Source: Scolanthus callimorphus (Eukaryota > Cnidaria > Anthozoa > Actiniaria > Edwardsiidae). From it: 64,000 nucleotides of DNA. Of this stretch, positions 11,001-23,030 are shown one piece after another (within the stretch, counting starts at the first letter, position 1; every line of letters begins with the position of its first letter). Under the pieces are notes generated by a model. That model saw only the letters and a list, made by a program, of their open reading frames with translations. It was not told where the DNA came from and searched no databases. The DNA lies in assembly GCA_033964015.1 (NCBI GenBank), contig CM066919.1:24499204-24563203 (forward strand), read 5' to 3'. The position numbers and the translations under genes are program-made.

Positions 11001-14000
11001 TGAGACTCCGAGGCGACCAAAATTCCGAGAAAAACGAGACTTTAAGACGTGTGAAAAAAACGCTGAGATTCTGAGATTTTCAGATATTTTACCGACACTT
11101 TTGAAATTTTGAGGTACCCATTGTTACCCCTTACTCTCCTTAATGCCTGCAGGCTAGTAATCACTTTGTACTCACTCCTATAGGTTTTAATTAGAATTGG
11201 TGTAGTATAATCACTTCACTACAGTCTATGAAAACCTCCTCTAATTTGGTTACCAAAAATTTTAACTTGGCAATTAAATACTTTAATCATGACTAGAAGC
11301 CAACTTACTGGTAATTGAAAAATATAGTTAATTTCAGGCACATGCTGTTTTGTATTTTCTTGTAAGTGATCAGTTATTTTAGTGCAATGTTGAATACTTT
11401 AGAGTAATAGACCTCTTTACCTTGGGTGTAATGTTGTTCCATTTCAGATCACATGGCATTCCCATGAGTATTCTTTCTTTGTTTTTCTGCTACGCACTGA
11501 AGGATATATGAATATGGAAGCAACCCAAACAAAGAAAGAGTATTCAAATGAATGGGACATCATTACGCCCAAGGTAAGGTCTATTGAAAGGTGTAACCCT
11601 TACCAAATTCCATTGCTAGTTGATTCATCATGCTATTTTGATCGACATGCTGCACTGCTATCTGATCATCACCTTGACTAGTGGGTGTGTCACTGGCACG
11701 TTTAGGTAGAGGGGAGGGTTTCAAGATTCCTACTAGTTGCCTTGATCAGCCGTAGGCTTGGGGGCGACCAATGGGGGAACTCTTGATTCTGTTCCTGAAA
11801 TGGCATTCCCATTTGGCTCCTCTACTCCTTCTGTAAATAACACAAAAACAAACACAAAAGAAATGCATGCTGTTAGTGCAAGTCCATTAAAGGCCCACCA
11901 CCAACCGCCATCCTTTGCGAGCATTTTTTTTCTTTTGAATTGCTACATCTTGCACTTCTATGAGAAGAAAAATGGAAAATAGGTAGACTGTCTGAAAAAA
12001 ACTTAAATACCTGGCAAAAAAAAACTACACAAAATGGACAGATTAAAACAGTTTTTCGAGTATCACTATAAGGAACATCTTTTTTTAATGTACCCCAAGG
12101 CGCAAAGGATGGTGGTTCAGGCAGTGGGCCTTTAAGATAAAATACTTCCTTTCAAATTGATTGTCATCAACTTGCATTGAATTGAAGGATATGAGTACTA
12201 ATTCAAAATCTTGCCAATTTGTTGACAGTTGAAATTTTCCAAGAGATATACCTGCTTTTCAGTGAATGCCTGTGCAACCTGTGTTCTGTTTGTCAAACAA
12301 GGTTCAAAATTAACAGATATTAAGAGTCACAATTTTGCATCTGGTATAATAAATTTGGTTGAAAAAGAGATCTACCAGTCATTACATAGTTGGAGGCAAA
12401 CTTTCAGTATTATCCACAACATTTTGCAACATTTTGCGACTAATTGATATTTTTAGCAGCAATGTGAGAACTTTTGGTTCCCAATTTACAGCCCTGTCAA
12501 AACACTGTAACTGCCAAATTTTATCTTTCATTGTTTAATTACAAAAATGATCCATGTATACAACAGAGGGGGTAAATATAATACCTACCCCTGCCCCTAA
12601 CACCACCAAACCCTGGACCTTCAGGTGAAAAATACAGTGTCACTATAAAGAACCCCACCTGCCCTAACACCACAAAAATGTGGCTGCAAAGTAACTGCAA
12701 GTTTAATGGCAGTCATCTGAAATCTGCTCCATGCCTCTCAATGATTTCTGGTTTAGTGTTAGTTTTGCATTTCATTGAAACTTCACCCTGTTGGGCACCC
12801 AAGCTAATTTGGGGGTTTGTCAACCATTTTATTTAATACCTAAATTGCTTTCAGGAAGAATGCCTTTCTTGATCAAGTCTTCTCGCCTTGACCTTACAGA
12901 GAGCTGCCTTTCTAGGTCTGGAAGAAAATGAAAAAAATGACAATGAGTTAACAGTTTATTTATTCATCAAAATAATTATCTGCTGATTACTGTACAACAG
13001 AATTTTTTGAAGAAAAATAGAAATGTACATATGAAAACAATTTCCTGTGAATTATAGGAGAGAAGTGAACTTTTATTGTTCGGTACCTTTTCAAGGGAAC
13101 ATCACAATGTTATTAATACAAAATTACATAGAATTTCATCATCTGCCACAAAAAGTAAAAACTATGAAAGTGTCAAACTCTTAAAAAAGACATTTAACTA
13201 TATATGAGTCTAACAATATGAATATTATACTTAGATAAGAAAACAACAGAAAACTAAAAATATGCACCCAACATTTTAGACACTTCTAAAATTAGAAATC
13301 AATTAAGATCACAGAATGATAATAATTCAATTTTTTCTGAATAATAGGAACCCTGTGAAATTGAGCAACTTAAAATCAATCAGGAACTAATTTCCTGGAA
13401 GACTATTTATAGAAATTACTGCATTTATTCTTGTTTTGTGTATATTTTTAGAACCTTTTTAATTTGCATTAGGTGGTTATATGACTGTGTAGGACAAGTC
13501 CAGTCTTGGGTCTTGGGAAGGGGCTACAATTTTTAGCATTGATTAATATTTTATTCATTTTGATTGTTGATCATAATTTCAATCAAATATCTAATAACAA
13601 CAATGAAATCAGAATAATATAGCACAACATGAAGAATATGGCATACAATGTACCATTTGCTCATTTGTTTGTTTTTATACACAAAAATATGAGAAAACAC
13701 TTAACTGTGCATGCACCAACTACAGTAAAATCCAGCATATTATCTAGTAACACATTAAATGTTCTCATTCAGGGGGAAACAGAAATTACTGTCTGATCAC
13801 AGTAATAGGATTTGATTCCTTAATCTTTAATCCTTTTTCCGTTATACAGCGGGTTTACAGGTATTCAAAGACAAACTCAGCGGGAGATATTGAACAATCT
13901 GCATCTCTAAAACGAACACTATCTGTATTCAAATTTGATTTCTGTGATACGAACATAAGATATTTATCAGTGTATCAGTATCACAGCCAAACTCATCCTC

Positions 14001-15954
14001 AAACACTATATTTAATAGCACTGACTCAAAGTTATATAGCTGAATGGGCTTTAGCATTTTGCTATCTCATCGCCTTGTAGTGCATGAATGATTTTATCAT
14101 CTTGCCATAAAATGATTGAAAATTATGTTTCTATTTTTCGGAATGTTTTTAATCATATGCAAAAATCAGGCAATAAAAAACAGTTAGCCACAGAAATTTC
14201 CTGGGGGGAAAATCATGTCATATTGTTAGTGGAAAATGTCAATAAATAAACATATTTTCAAATGTCAACCAGAACGGACTAGAAAGCAAGAACAAAGAAT
14301 GAAGTTCAAAACGACATGCTTGGATTGTTGTCATATATTAATGAAACAAAGAAATTCCATAGTTCAATACCACATTGCATTTCCTCCTGGGGGCAAAACT
14401 GCAAAAATTAAAAATTCAGTAGATGTATAAAATTGGTGGCTGTTTAGTTTAAAGCATACTTCAAAATGGTTATGTTATGAATATGAGTAAAATGTTTTTA
14501 TTTTTTCAAGAGAGGGAATATATTTTGAGGAGGGGAAAAGCATTAAATGGCAAATAACCAATAAAGTATATTATTAGATGGGCTCATTATTTTTTAATGA
14601 CACAAGACTAAAAGCACTTTGGCAGTTGAAGTCAATTTTACTGAGAGAGTGTGAGAGACACTTATACAACGCATTACAATGGTACACAGGGGGGCTATAC
14701 AATATTTTTTTGAGACATGGAAATTGGAGTACTGGAGAGGATTGGTGTACTATCTAAATAAAAACATTTCTATCCAGTTATCATGATAAGAAATACGACA
14801 GTTTCCGCATACGATTTGGTGTTTTCAACGAAATATGTATTTATTTTTTTAATTTGTTATTCTAAAATCGAAAGTCATGGTAAATGGTCACAGATATTAC
14901 TGATATAATTTCTTGAATTTAGTCGAAAACAAAAATACCTAGCAGCAAAATTCAGAGGCGTGATCAAGAAAAGCAATCAGACACTACATCCCATTCAATT
15001 TACTGAGAGATAACTTTATTTAGTAGAAACGAAATCAGTATTGGATTTTGTTGCAACATTGATAATTTTCTTCGAAATGTTGAGTGTACTCTGTCATGTT
15101 CTAGATGTTATCAAATTCATGTTTCAATCAAAAGGAAGATGAAAGACATTCTGAATTTCTCATTTGTATTTCTAAATCCTAGAAAGTAATACGCACAAGA
15201 GTATATACCAAAGATAAACAATTAGAGAGCTAAAATACTAGGACAACGGTTTCATCGTGAAAGAATTTTCTATGAGAAAATGATCAAGGTGTAAATGTTT
15301 TCAAAGTTAAGTTAGTGACTGTGGGATTTTGAACTGTTGAAATCTAGAAGGTCGGAAGGGGGTCTACTCAAGAGATATATCTAACGACCTCTCGTTTTCT
15401 TACGGCTCGAGAAAAGTTAGCACTAGAATATTAAGGACTTTTACTGTTACTGAAGATTTACTTGGTAAACCGAAGACAATTCGATGTAAACACGACGGCA
15501 TAGTACGAGCAAAGCACACATGGACTTGGCCTTGTAAGTCGCTTTCCTTAGCCTATAATCAAAATTTGTGCAATAAATTAAGAACGGAAATACTTTCACA
15601 AGTTAACTTACTCTGTGACGTTGCAATAAACCGTTCACTCTTCTTTCTCCTCCGCCATTTCCAAGGCCTCAAAAGATTTCTTATGCTCGATGCGAATTTG
15701 TTTTTCCTAGTCGGTGGAGGGGTTGAAGTAACCCCTGCAGTTCTATCTCGATCGCCAGTTGAGCTCGGTGCAAATGCTACTCTTCCAGCGCCGCTTTGCC
15801 TAGGATTGCCACCATTCATCACTACAGACAAGTCCCGAACACCTGGGTCACTGTTTGATCGTTCTCTGCTGACTTTAGGGTGGAAATGTTTCGGTAAAGT
15901 TGCTATTTGAACGTTTACTTTGCCATCTTTGAAATTCCTTCCCTCCATCTCCAA
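8088..15954 (-). CDS. Phosphatase and actin regulator (PHACTR), N-terminal six exons
   Basis: PHACTR proteins bind G-actin through RPEL motifs and protein phosphatase 1 through their C-terminus, controlling actomyosin. Exons (minus): 15954-15612, 12917-12840, 11830-11604, 9456-9363, 8766-8546, 8183-8088. All have GT-AG borders and compatible phases, except inside the third. Exon 1 carries the basic block NLLRPWKWRRRKKSERF, typical of the PHACTR N-terminus. Exon 2 encodes the first RPEL (LSVRSRREDLIKKGILPE). Exon 5 is acidic and Ser/Glu-rich. Exon 6 starts the C-terminal RPEL cluster (LKSRPSKKELEERNIIP). The remaining RPELs and PP1-binding tail were not found in the 8 kb downstream, so the model is partial. 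Exon 3 shows an apparent 1-nt frameshift. The start is the first ATG of exon 1, head-to-head with the next gene. Confidence 0.85.
9060..9320. mobile_element. Palindromic MITE, CGATCGAT family, copy 1
   Basis: The left end (ACTACCCAAATTACTAAACTG) and right end (CAGTTTAGTGATTTCGGTAG) are imperfect inverted complements. Internal GATCGATC-rich arms mirror each other (TTCGATCGAAATGG facing CATTTCAATCGATCG). A relative is at 22605-22845. It sits in a PHACTR intron. Confidence 0.65.
9486..9720. repeat. Possible retroelement 3' fragment
   Basis: Opens with (CAGA)n followed by CTTTATTTATACACAGAC, the pattern of a reversed 3' tail of a LINE or SINE. Only a short degraded stretch with no family-diagnostic protein, so identity is uncertain. 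Confidence 0.3.
9830..10125. mobile_element. Palindromic element in PHACTR intron
   Basis: The block TGCGTGCTCTCTGGTTTCTT ACAAACAC near 9968 is mirrored by GTGTTTGTAAGAAAGCAGAG near 10059, with AACTTGAAGTTTTGATCAGT at the turn. The arms are about 90 bp. No duplicated target site was identified. Confidence 0.6.
11403..11590. mobile_element. Short palindromic MITE (about 185 bp)
   Basis: The left terminus AATAGACCTCTTTACCTTGG is the inverted complement of the right terminus CCAAGGTAAGGTCTATT, and the similarity continues inward (GGTGTAATG facing CATTACGCC). It lies immediately downstream of the third PHACTR coding exon. Confidence 0.7.
11891..12131. mobile_element. TTAA-flanked MITE (241 bp), AGGCCCAC termini
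   Basis: Flanked on both sides by TTAA (11887-11890 and 12132-12135). It starts AGGCCCACCACCAACC and ends CAGGCAGTGGGCCT. The inverted arms extend to CATCCTTTGCG facing CGCAAAGGATG. Structure and duplication fit a non-autonomous piggyBac-type element. Inserted in the PHACTR intron about 60 bp upstream of the third exon. Confidence 0.8.
12918..15611 (-). other. PHACTR first intron
   Basis: A 2.7 kb AT-rich intron between GTAAGT (15611 side) and CTTCCAG (12918 side). No internal gene or strong repeat was recognised. Confidence 0.6.
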
Positions 15955-16328
15955 ACTTTCCTCAAAACTCCTTCATGTTCCGACAAATAGTGTCCAACCC
16001 CTCACGGTCAACACCTCTCCACCTCGAGGAACGCCTTTCAAAAACCATTAAAATTGCTCTAAAAATTTATTCTAAAAGATTTCGAACTAGACAACTTACG
16101 AAGGCAGAACTATAAACAGTCAATTATTTGTAGCAAGCCAAATGGGTATAATCTAAGGGATGGAATCAAAACATTTAGACCGAATAAATCATTTGTGCTA
16201 TTTACTTCCGGTTTCGAAGGAAAATACTACGTATTTCCGGTTTTGAATTTTTGAAAGAAACATGACACGTTCATGTGCTGTGTAGATAACTACCATAATA
16301 ACTTCATTCAAACGACCGACAAAGAACG
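15955..16328. promoter_or_regulatory. Candidate bidirectional promoter, PHACTR / metallophosphoesterase
   Basis: The two start codons face away from each other across 374 bp, so both promoters and 5' UTRs must fit here or in undetected upstream exons. No TATA box or specific factor site is claimed. The inference rests on geometry only. Confidence 0.5.
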
Positions 16329-19300
16329 ATGAAGAAAATCGTGTTGAGGTCAGAGGTAAGGACTACTGTTTGTATATTCTTCCCTGGTTCGATACAGTGT
16401 TTGCTTAGTCTGTCTGTAGAGAATAAGATAGAGGGATTTCATGCATTGCAGGAGGTTCAAGAATGTCCCTCTTATCCAAGGTTTTCCCGCCCTTTTAAAT
16501 TATCGCTTGGCAATCTTGGAGTCGGTTTGGCACCCTACTGTCCACCTACACATTTAAACATATTTCCAACTGAAAATGCAGTCAAATCTATGTTTGAAGG
16601 TGTAAAAACGAGAATTCGATGACTGTATTCTTGCTGCTATTCTCGATACCCAACAACCAAACACTGCTACATTGAAATCCTTCAATCCACCCCTCACATA
16701 GTATACCAAATACATTTTATACTTTAATTTATTGTATACACTTGAACTTTTAGAGAAGCTTTTTGACTAGCACTTGTTTCTCTATTGTGCATCCCTCTAT
16801 ATTCAACATATAATATATCTCATAGCTGCCAACCCTCAGAGTTTAGAAATCTGGACTCTTGTTAGAAATGCAACAATTATAATTATGAGAAACATCCAAG
16901 TTGTGCAGGAGAAATACCATAATATCGTGTCCCAAAAATGCAAATACCGAAATATTGCGTCAAAAATTTGCAAATACAGTGATATTGTGTCTAGAATTTC
17001 CAACACAATATGGAAGGGCACAGAAGGGTGGTTGAAAAGTGACCTCCACCCCTCTGGAATTCCCAAAGGAAAATACTTTGTAAAAGCAGCCCATCATGAC
17101 GAAGCCTTTGAACCCTCAGACTTTGATCAAATAAAAGTGAAATGGAAACAATCAAATTTAGACAAAATATTAATGTATTTTTTTTAATTTATTGGAGTTA
17201 TCCTAATGTACATATTTTTACACTGTTCCAATAAAAATCAATCTATCTATCTATTTATCTACACATTTCAGATTTCCCCCAAAAATTTTGCTTTTAAGTC
17301 AAATCCTGCATACCCAGCGGCCGGAGTCATAATATTGCCATATCACATCTTTTTAGCAGTTTTATGGAAATATGGAGGCAGCTCTGTATTAAATACTGTA
17401 ACACAAGTTGTCATTTATGACCATTCTCTTCACAGATCTGCTTGTAGTGAATGTGCCCCAGTGATGCCTCATGAAGACATGGCAAATTTCCACTCCCTCC
17501 AAGATATGCTTGATACTTCTTGTCTTGACCTATATACATTGTGATGTTGGTAGCTTCTTCCGGGCATCAGAGACATGGAACATCCCTGCCAAGTTTGACA
17601 AGGAGTCCATTCGCCTGCTTCTTATTGCTGATCCACAAATGTTGGTTAGTTGGTCAATACCGGCACCACAGAGATCACAGAGAGAATTTTCCTTAGGGCC
17701 CCACTCTTCTTGTATTTCCAACCTTCAGTACACAAAATATCCCTAGTATAGTACCCCCTCTACCCTAGGGACAGCCAATATAACCTATATACTACATATA
17801 GACTGCTAGAAACTCACAGAAGTTTTGTTCAGTACTAAAGCTAGCAGGCTCTGTCAAGTACTGACCTCAAATTTATTGCATGTTTCTTATATGAATGTAA
17901 GATGCTTTTGTCATTTTCATGTTTGCAGGGTTACATTATAGAAAGTCACTGGTTGCTTGGTCCAATTGAACGGTGGGATTCTGATCATTACCTTAGAAAG
18001 TCATTCATTACTGCCTTGGATCATGTGAAACCTGATGTCATAGTTATTCTGGGTAAGGATCCCTGATCCTCTGTTAATTGTTCTACCTCCCTTAGTTACT
18101 GCAATGCTACATCAGACATGCCAAAAATATGTGTCTTTGGCATACACATGTAGAGCATTGAAAAAGCAACAATTGCAGCCTGAATGTTAGAAGTTGCCTC
18201 ATAATGTGTTTATATTTTTGTCAGAAAAAGCTGGAGAATTCATTAAAAATATTTGAGTTTGTGTTTGTTGCTTGGAAAATTTTGAATTCCACTGGGAAAA
18301 CTGTCCATTGTTAAAAGTAAGAAAAATGTTAATGTGTGTACCTGTGGTTAACAGATGTGGACATGTCTGATCCCTAAGATGCGGACTGCGATTTATGCAA
18401 TGCAGTTTCAATCTTTAAAAAATCATGAATAATTGATAAGAACAACACAATAGAAACACAATAAGATTCACGGGACCGTAGCGTGTTGTAATTCTGATAC
18501 AACCACTAGTGGTTGTAACTAATTCGCATAGCAACTTTCATCTTGAAATTTCCCTGCCAAATTAACAAGATTTTTAAAACAGCAGACACTAGAAGCGATA
18601 AATTTTTTAAGTAGTTTACAACATTCGCATCCATGTTGTATCAGATCTACATCACTCGCGCTGCGCGCTCGTGTTGTAAATCTGATACAACACAGCTGCT
18701 CATGTTGTAAACATTACATACATGGTTGTTAGATATTTCATTCTGTTTTGAGTACTGTGGTTGTTAACAGTCCTCATGCTCTGGTTAAGTGTAGTGGGCT
18801 GATAAATGGCACCTCGGTTTATTGTCTGATGCAAAAGACATAAGCACATGAGAAATGATGAATTACTTCACCCACAATGAACAGCAGGTTCGAAACAGCA
18901 AAGAAAAATCCAAACTACCCCCAGCTGGGAATCAAACATGGTGCACAGAGATGTGAGGCAAGTGCTCCTCTACATGCTGCACACCCAGCATGCACATTTA
19001 TGACTGATTGTCTTAGGATAAACAGTTTAATCTCGCATACCTTTGAAGCAGTACGCTTGCCTCAGAGATTTGAGTTGATTACTCAAGCAAAGACAGGATC
19101 AATCTATTAACACATCACGTCAACAAGCTAAATGATTCATAGACATCCAGTGAACTTAATTGGTAAGGCATGATGGTTATTGCCATTTATTTAAATAAGA
19201 TTGTTCACCTTTTATCTTTCAAGGGGATGTGTTTAATGAAGGTTTTGCTGCCAATGAACAACAGTTTCTTGCCACAAAGGTATGGAAAGAAGCCATGCCC

Positions 19301-22300
19301 TTCCCCCCACTTCCATCACATTGTCTTTCCTTGATAGAGTGGATCTCAGATGGCTGTCGGAACTAAATCAGACTTGTGTTTTCTACAGGTTTCTAATTGG
19401 TTTAAGGTCTTGGGTCTTAACCAAGCATTTCATAAATAAATTGTAAGAAAAACCTAACACACTGAGACTCTTGTTCTCGTTGGTCAGAACTAAATGCAAG
19501 TCATACTTCGGAACCTGATTTGTTTAAGCTTCAGTGGACCCCGGCCTCTCCCCTTCATGGAAAATTGCCCCACCCCCTTTTCAACTTCCTGGCTGCAACA
19601 CTGTTTTTCTAAAATTTGCAACTCCCTCCAGTGAAGGAGTCCTCTTAAATAGGATAACAAATTGTGCTACAGAATGAGAATGAGATCCAGTAATTATATA
19701 TCAGTTGATCCTTCGTGTACTCTTTAAATGAAGCTTTTAGGATGCATCATATTGTTTCATGCAGGCTAGATTTGATTGGATTTACGGAGAACACAGCATC
19801 CCTGTTGTAGTTGTCACAGGAGATAACGACATTGGTGGAGAAGAGTTTGATCTCATGAATAAACAGATGGTTGATAGATTTATCTGGCACTTTGGTCCTC
19901 TCAATGATGTCATCAATGTGAAATCATTCCAGCTTATTAAAGTAAGTATTAATGCCAGGACGGGCTTCCATGACCTAAAAAAAACGGTATAACAAAACAG
20001 GGTCTGCAGTAATTGGCACTGCCGTTGTGGATACTGGGCAAGTCTAGTTTCCATTTTCCCTCAGGAACAGCAGAATAGTTTTCAAAATGGGGGGCTCAAA
20101 GCCCCCCCCCCCCCCCCCCTCCTCCTCCTCCAGCTCTGCCGTCCCTCTTTAAATTTTTCTTCCTTTTTTCGAAACAATCAAATACATATTTTGAAGGCAA
20201 GATGGAGGGTTAATCATGACCTTAAGAAGCTGGTCAGGGGATAGCCTTTTTTTGTCTGAAGTGACTTGAGCTAATTATGGCTTGCCTGAGATCTTCATAT
20301 AGTTAAAGAGGAAATGTTTTTCGTCCTCTACTGAATCCTTGCAAAAATGGCAAAAGCTTTGATGGGGCTCCTTGCGTTTCGGGCCGTATCTACCCCTTTC
20401 TATTTCAAGACTATGATTACTAAGAGTTTAGTCAAGGCTATTCTACATTTGTACAGATGTGACCCCCCGCCCTTCTTCAATTCCTGGCTACACCCCTGTT
20501 GTAATGTATAAATGTATGGTTATGGGCGAAGCTCCTGTCCCCCCTGGAACTAGAAGTTTCAAGCATGACATGGGCAAGTACGTTTCCACTTTCTTCCAGT
20601 TGAACACCGCAAGTTTCCTAAGAACCCCATATGTCGAGGACGAAGAGGAAGTTTTCAATGAGACAACACGATTCATTGAGAGCCGGCTGCCATCCATGTT
20701 GAAGGAAGATTCGGTAAAGATGCTTCTGGCACACGTTCCTCTGGAAAACATGCCAAGGGAACTCTTCATAAAGGCAAATTCATGTTCTATTTATATTTTT
20801 TAATATCACTCATTTTCCACAGGGCTTGGAATTAGTGTAACTTTTGTTCATAGAACGTTTGAATATTTACCAAATTTCAGTTAGGCTCGACGTGTTTGAA
20901 ATCGAGTGGCCCATAGTTAAATTGTCTTCTCTTTTTCCATCTAGATTATTATTTCAACAAACCCTAAAGTTGCAGTATCTGGCCACATACATCAGGTACG
21001 AAGGTCTTGTTTTTGAAAACGCCTCGTTCTGACTTTCTCACCCGCAAAAGTTCGACTTCGCGAAGACAAGAAATACGCCGCCGCCGCCTTCGCTTTTATA
21101 TCACAGGGCATTTCTGCAAAAAAAAACATCCATGGGAAACGTCAAATTGCCCATTAGTGCTTCTCAATGGAATTTATGGAATTGAGAAGCTCTTTTATTT
21201 CGTCCAGTATGTTGTTTAGTTCTATTGTGTATTGTTGTTTATGCTAATTGCGTGCTGTATAAAAGTGATCTTGTAAGCGAACCTCCAGGCAAGGAAATTT
21301 TCATACTCCATTTGCTGTTTGTTGATTATTGCGCGTGTCGCAGTGCATGCGTAGATTAGCAATGAAAGAATGGGAAGTGTTCGGATCTCCCATATGGCTA
21401 TCCATGTGAATTTCGATGCCAGGCCCGACATTAACTTTTTTCGCAAGGCGCCATTGGCGACTTATTAAAAAATTTAGTCGCCAAAATGCAAAGATTTAGT
21501 CGCCACATCATCGTGGATCTCAGCTGAACTCAGAAAGATGGGGTGCCATTTGGCGACCAGCTCTAAAATTTTGGTCGCCAAGCCCCGAAATTTAGTCACC
21601 ATTGGCGATCATATGGTCGCAGTGTCAGGTCCTATGCCTTTGGAAATTCAGCATTTCCCATGGATGGGTTTCTGCAGAAATTCCCTGTGTATATCAAGAC
21701 CGTATACAACCAGCATGAGGCGAGCGGGGCACTTGCCTCGGTAATAATGTACATTGCCAAGCAGTTACTGTTTCACCGAAATATTAAAAGAAGAGTCTAT
21801 TTTTGGTAATTATCGTCCAATGACTATCTCTGCCACGATAACGTTTTTTTTCTGGTTACGTCCCTGTTTCGGTCCGCTCGAGCTTGCAAAGAGTAATTTC
21901 CGTACCCTATTTATGACAAAAAGCACCGAAATATCGGGCCGTGACATGAAACTCTAAATTTTGACAAATCGACTGATACCCTGTTTACGATGTTTATGAC
22001 CACAGACTCGTAAATCCGGGAAAATGTATACCTTGTTTATGACCAGAAGCTAAAAAACCCTACCCTGTTCAGCAGTCATCCCCGTATAGTCAATATAGGG
22101 AAGTACCCCTCCCTCCGGGCTTTTGTCCATCGCCCCCTAAAGAGTAGCCCCCTGTGCGGTTTACCTCGGTGTAAGAACCATTCCCAGAGAACCCCTTTGT
22201 GTTCAGTTCTTATTTTCATCATAATTCGTTCTACTCAACAAAAGAAGCTTTGTGACGCAACTCGTGAACAATACACAGGTTCTTACACCGGGGTAGAGCC

Positions 22301-22997
22301 CACCTGTGCAACCGCTTGCGTGTTACTCGTTTCAGAGCGACATATAATAGTGACATTTCTGTTTTCAGTTTCAGCAAATTCATCATCGCCATCGCAGGCC
22401 GTACATAAGATTCACGGAGTATGTTATACCAACATGTAGTTATCGCATGGGGACAGATGAAATGGGCTTTGGTGTACTAGTTCTGGGTAAGTCATATAAG
22501 ATTTTGTCAGGGGAGGTAGTAGACGACGGGTTGCACAACCACTCCCCACCCCTATGCCCCTACGGGCGGTAACTAGCCTGAGTAGGCGGTAACACATCTT
22601 ACTACCGACATCACTAAACTGTCGAAAATTCGATCGATCGTTTGTCAGTCTGGCTGTTTTGGTTGATCGAAATGGTCACGTGACATTTAAATTTCGTATC
22701 AAACAATGGAAAATCTCGAAAAAGCGTGTCTTGTGATCATTTCGATCGATCAAAACCGGTCAGACGAGCGAACTGAAACTGACAAACGATCGATCAATTT
22801 TTGAGGGTGCAGACACTTTAGTGATTTTGGTAGTATTGCACAATCGCGTTGTTCTCGTGTAACAGAAGTCATTCGTGGCTCCATCTTCTTGATACGGTTA
22901 TTATTGCTTGAGAAGATATTTGCAGTCAAAACTAACTTGGAATTTTTTGGTGTGATAGTTACAACTATCCCCCGAAGGGTAAGTGAATAGTGCTAGG

Positions 22998-23030
<33 letters not shown>

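Noticed and set aside
15566..15910. 114-residue plus-strand frame
   Set aside because: It lies antisense to PHACTR exon 1, whose basic WKWRRRKKSER block and splice site identify the real coding strand.
17206..17544. Plus-strand frame with FAFKSNPAYPAAGVIILPYH and CSECAPVMPHEDM
   Set aside because: It does not join in phase to the metallophosphoesterase exons on either side and matches nothing I know. Most likely intron sequence.
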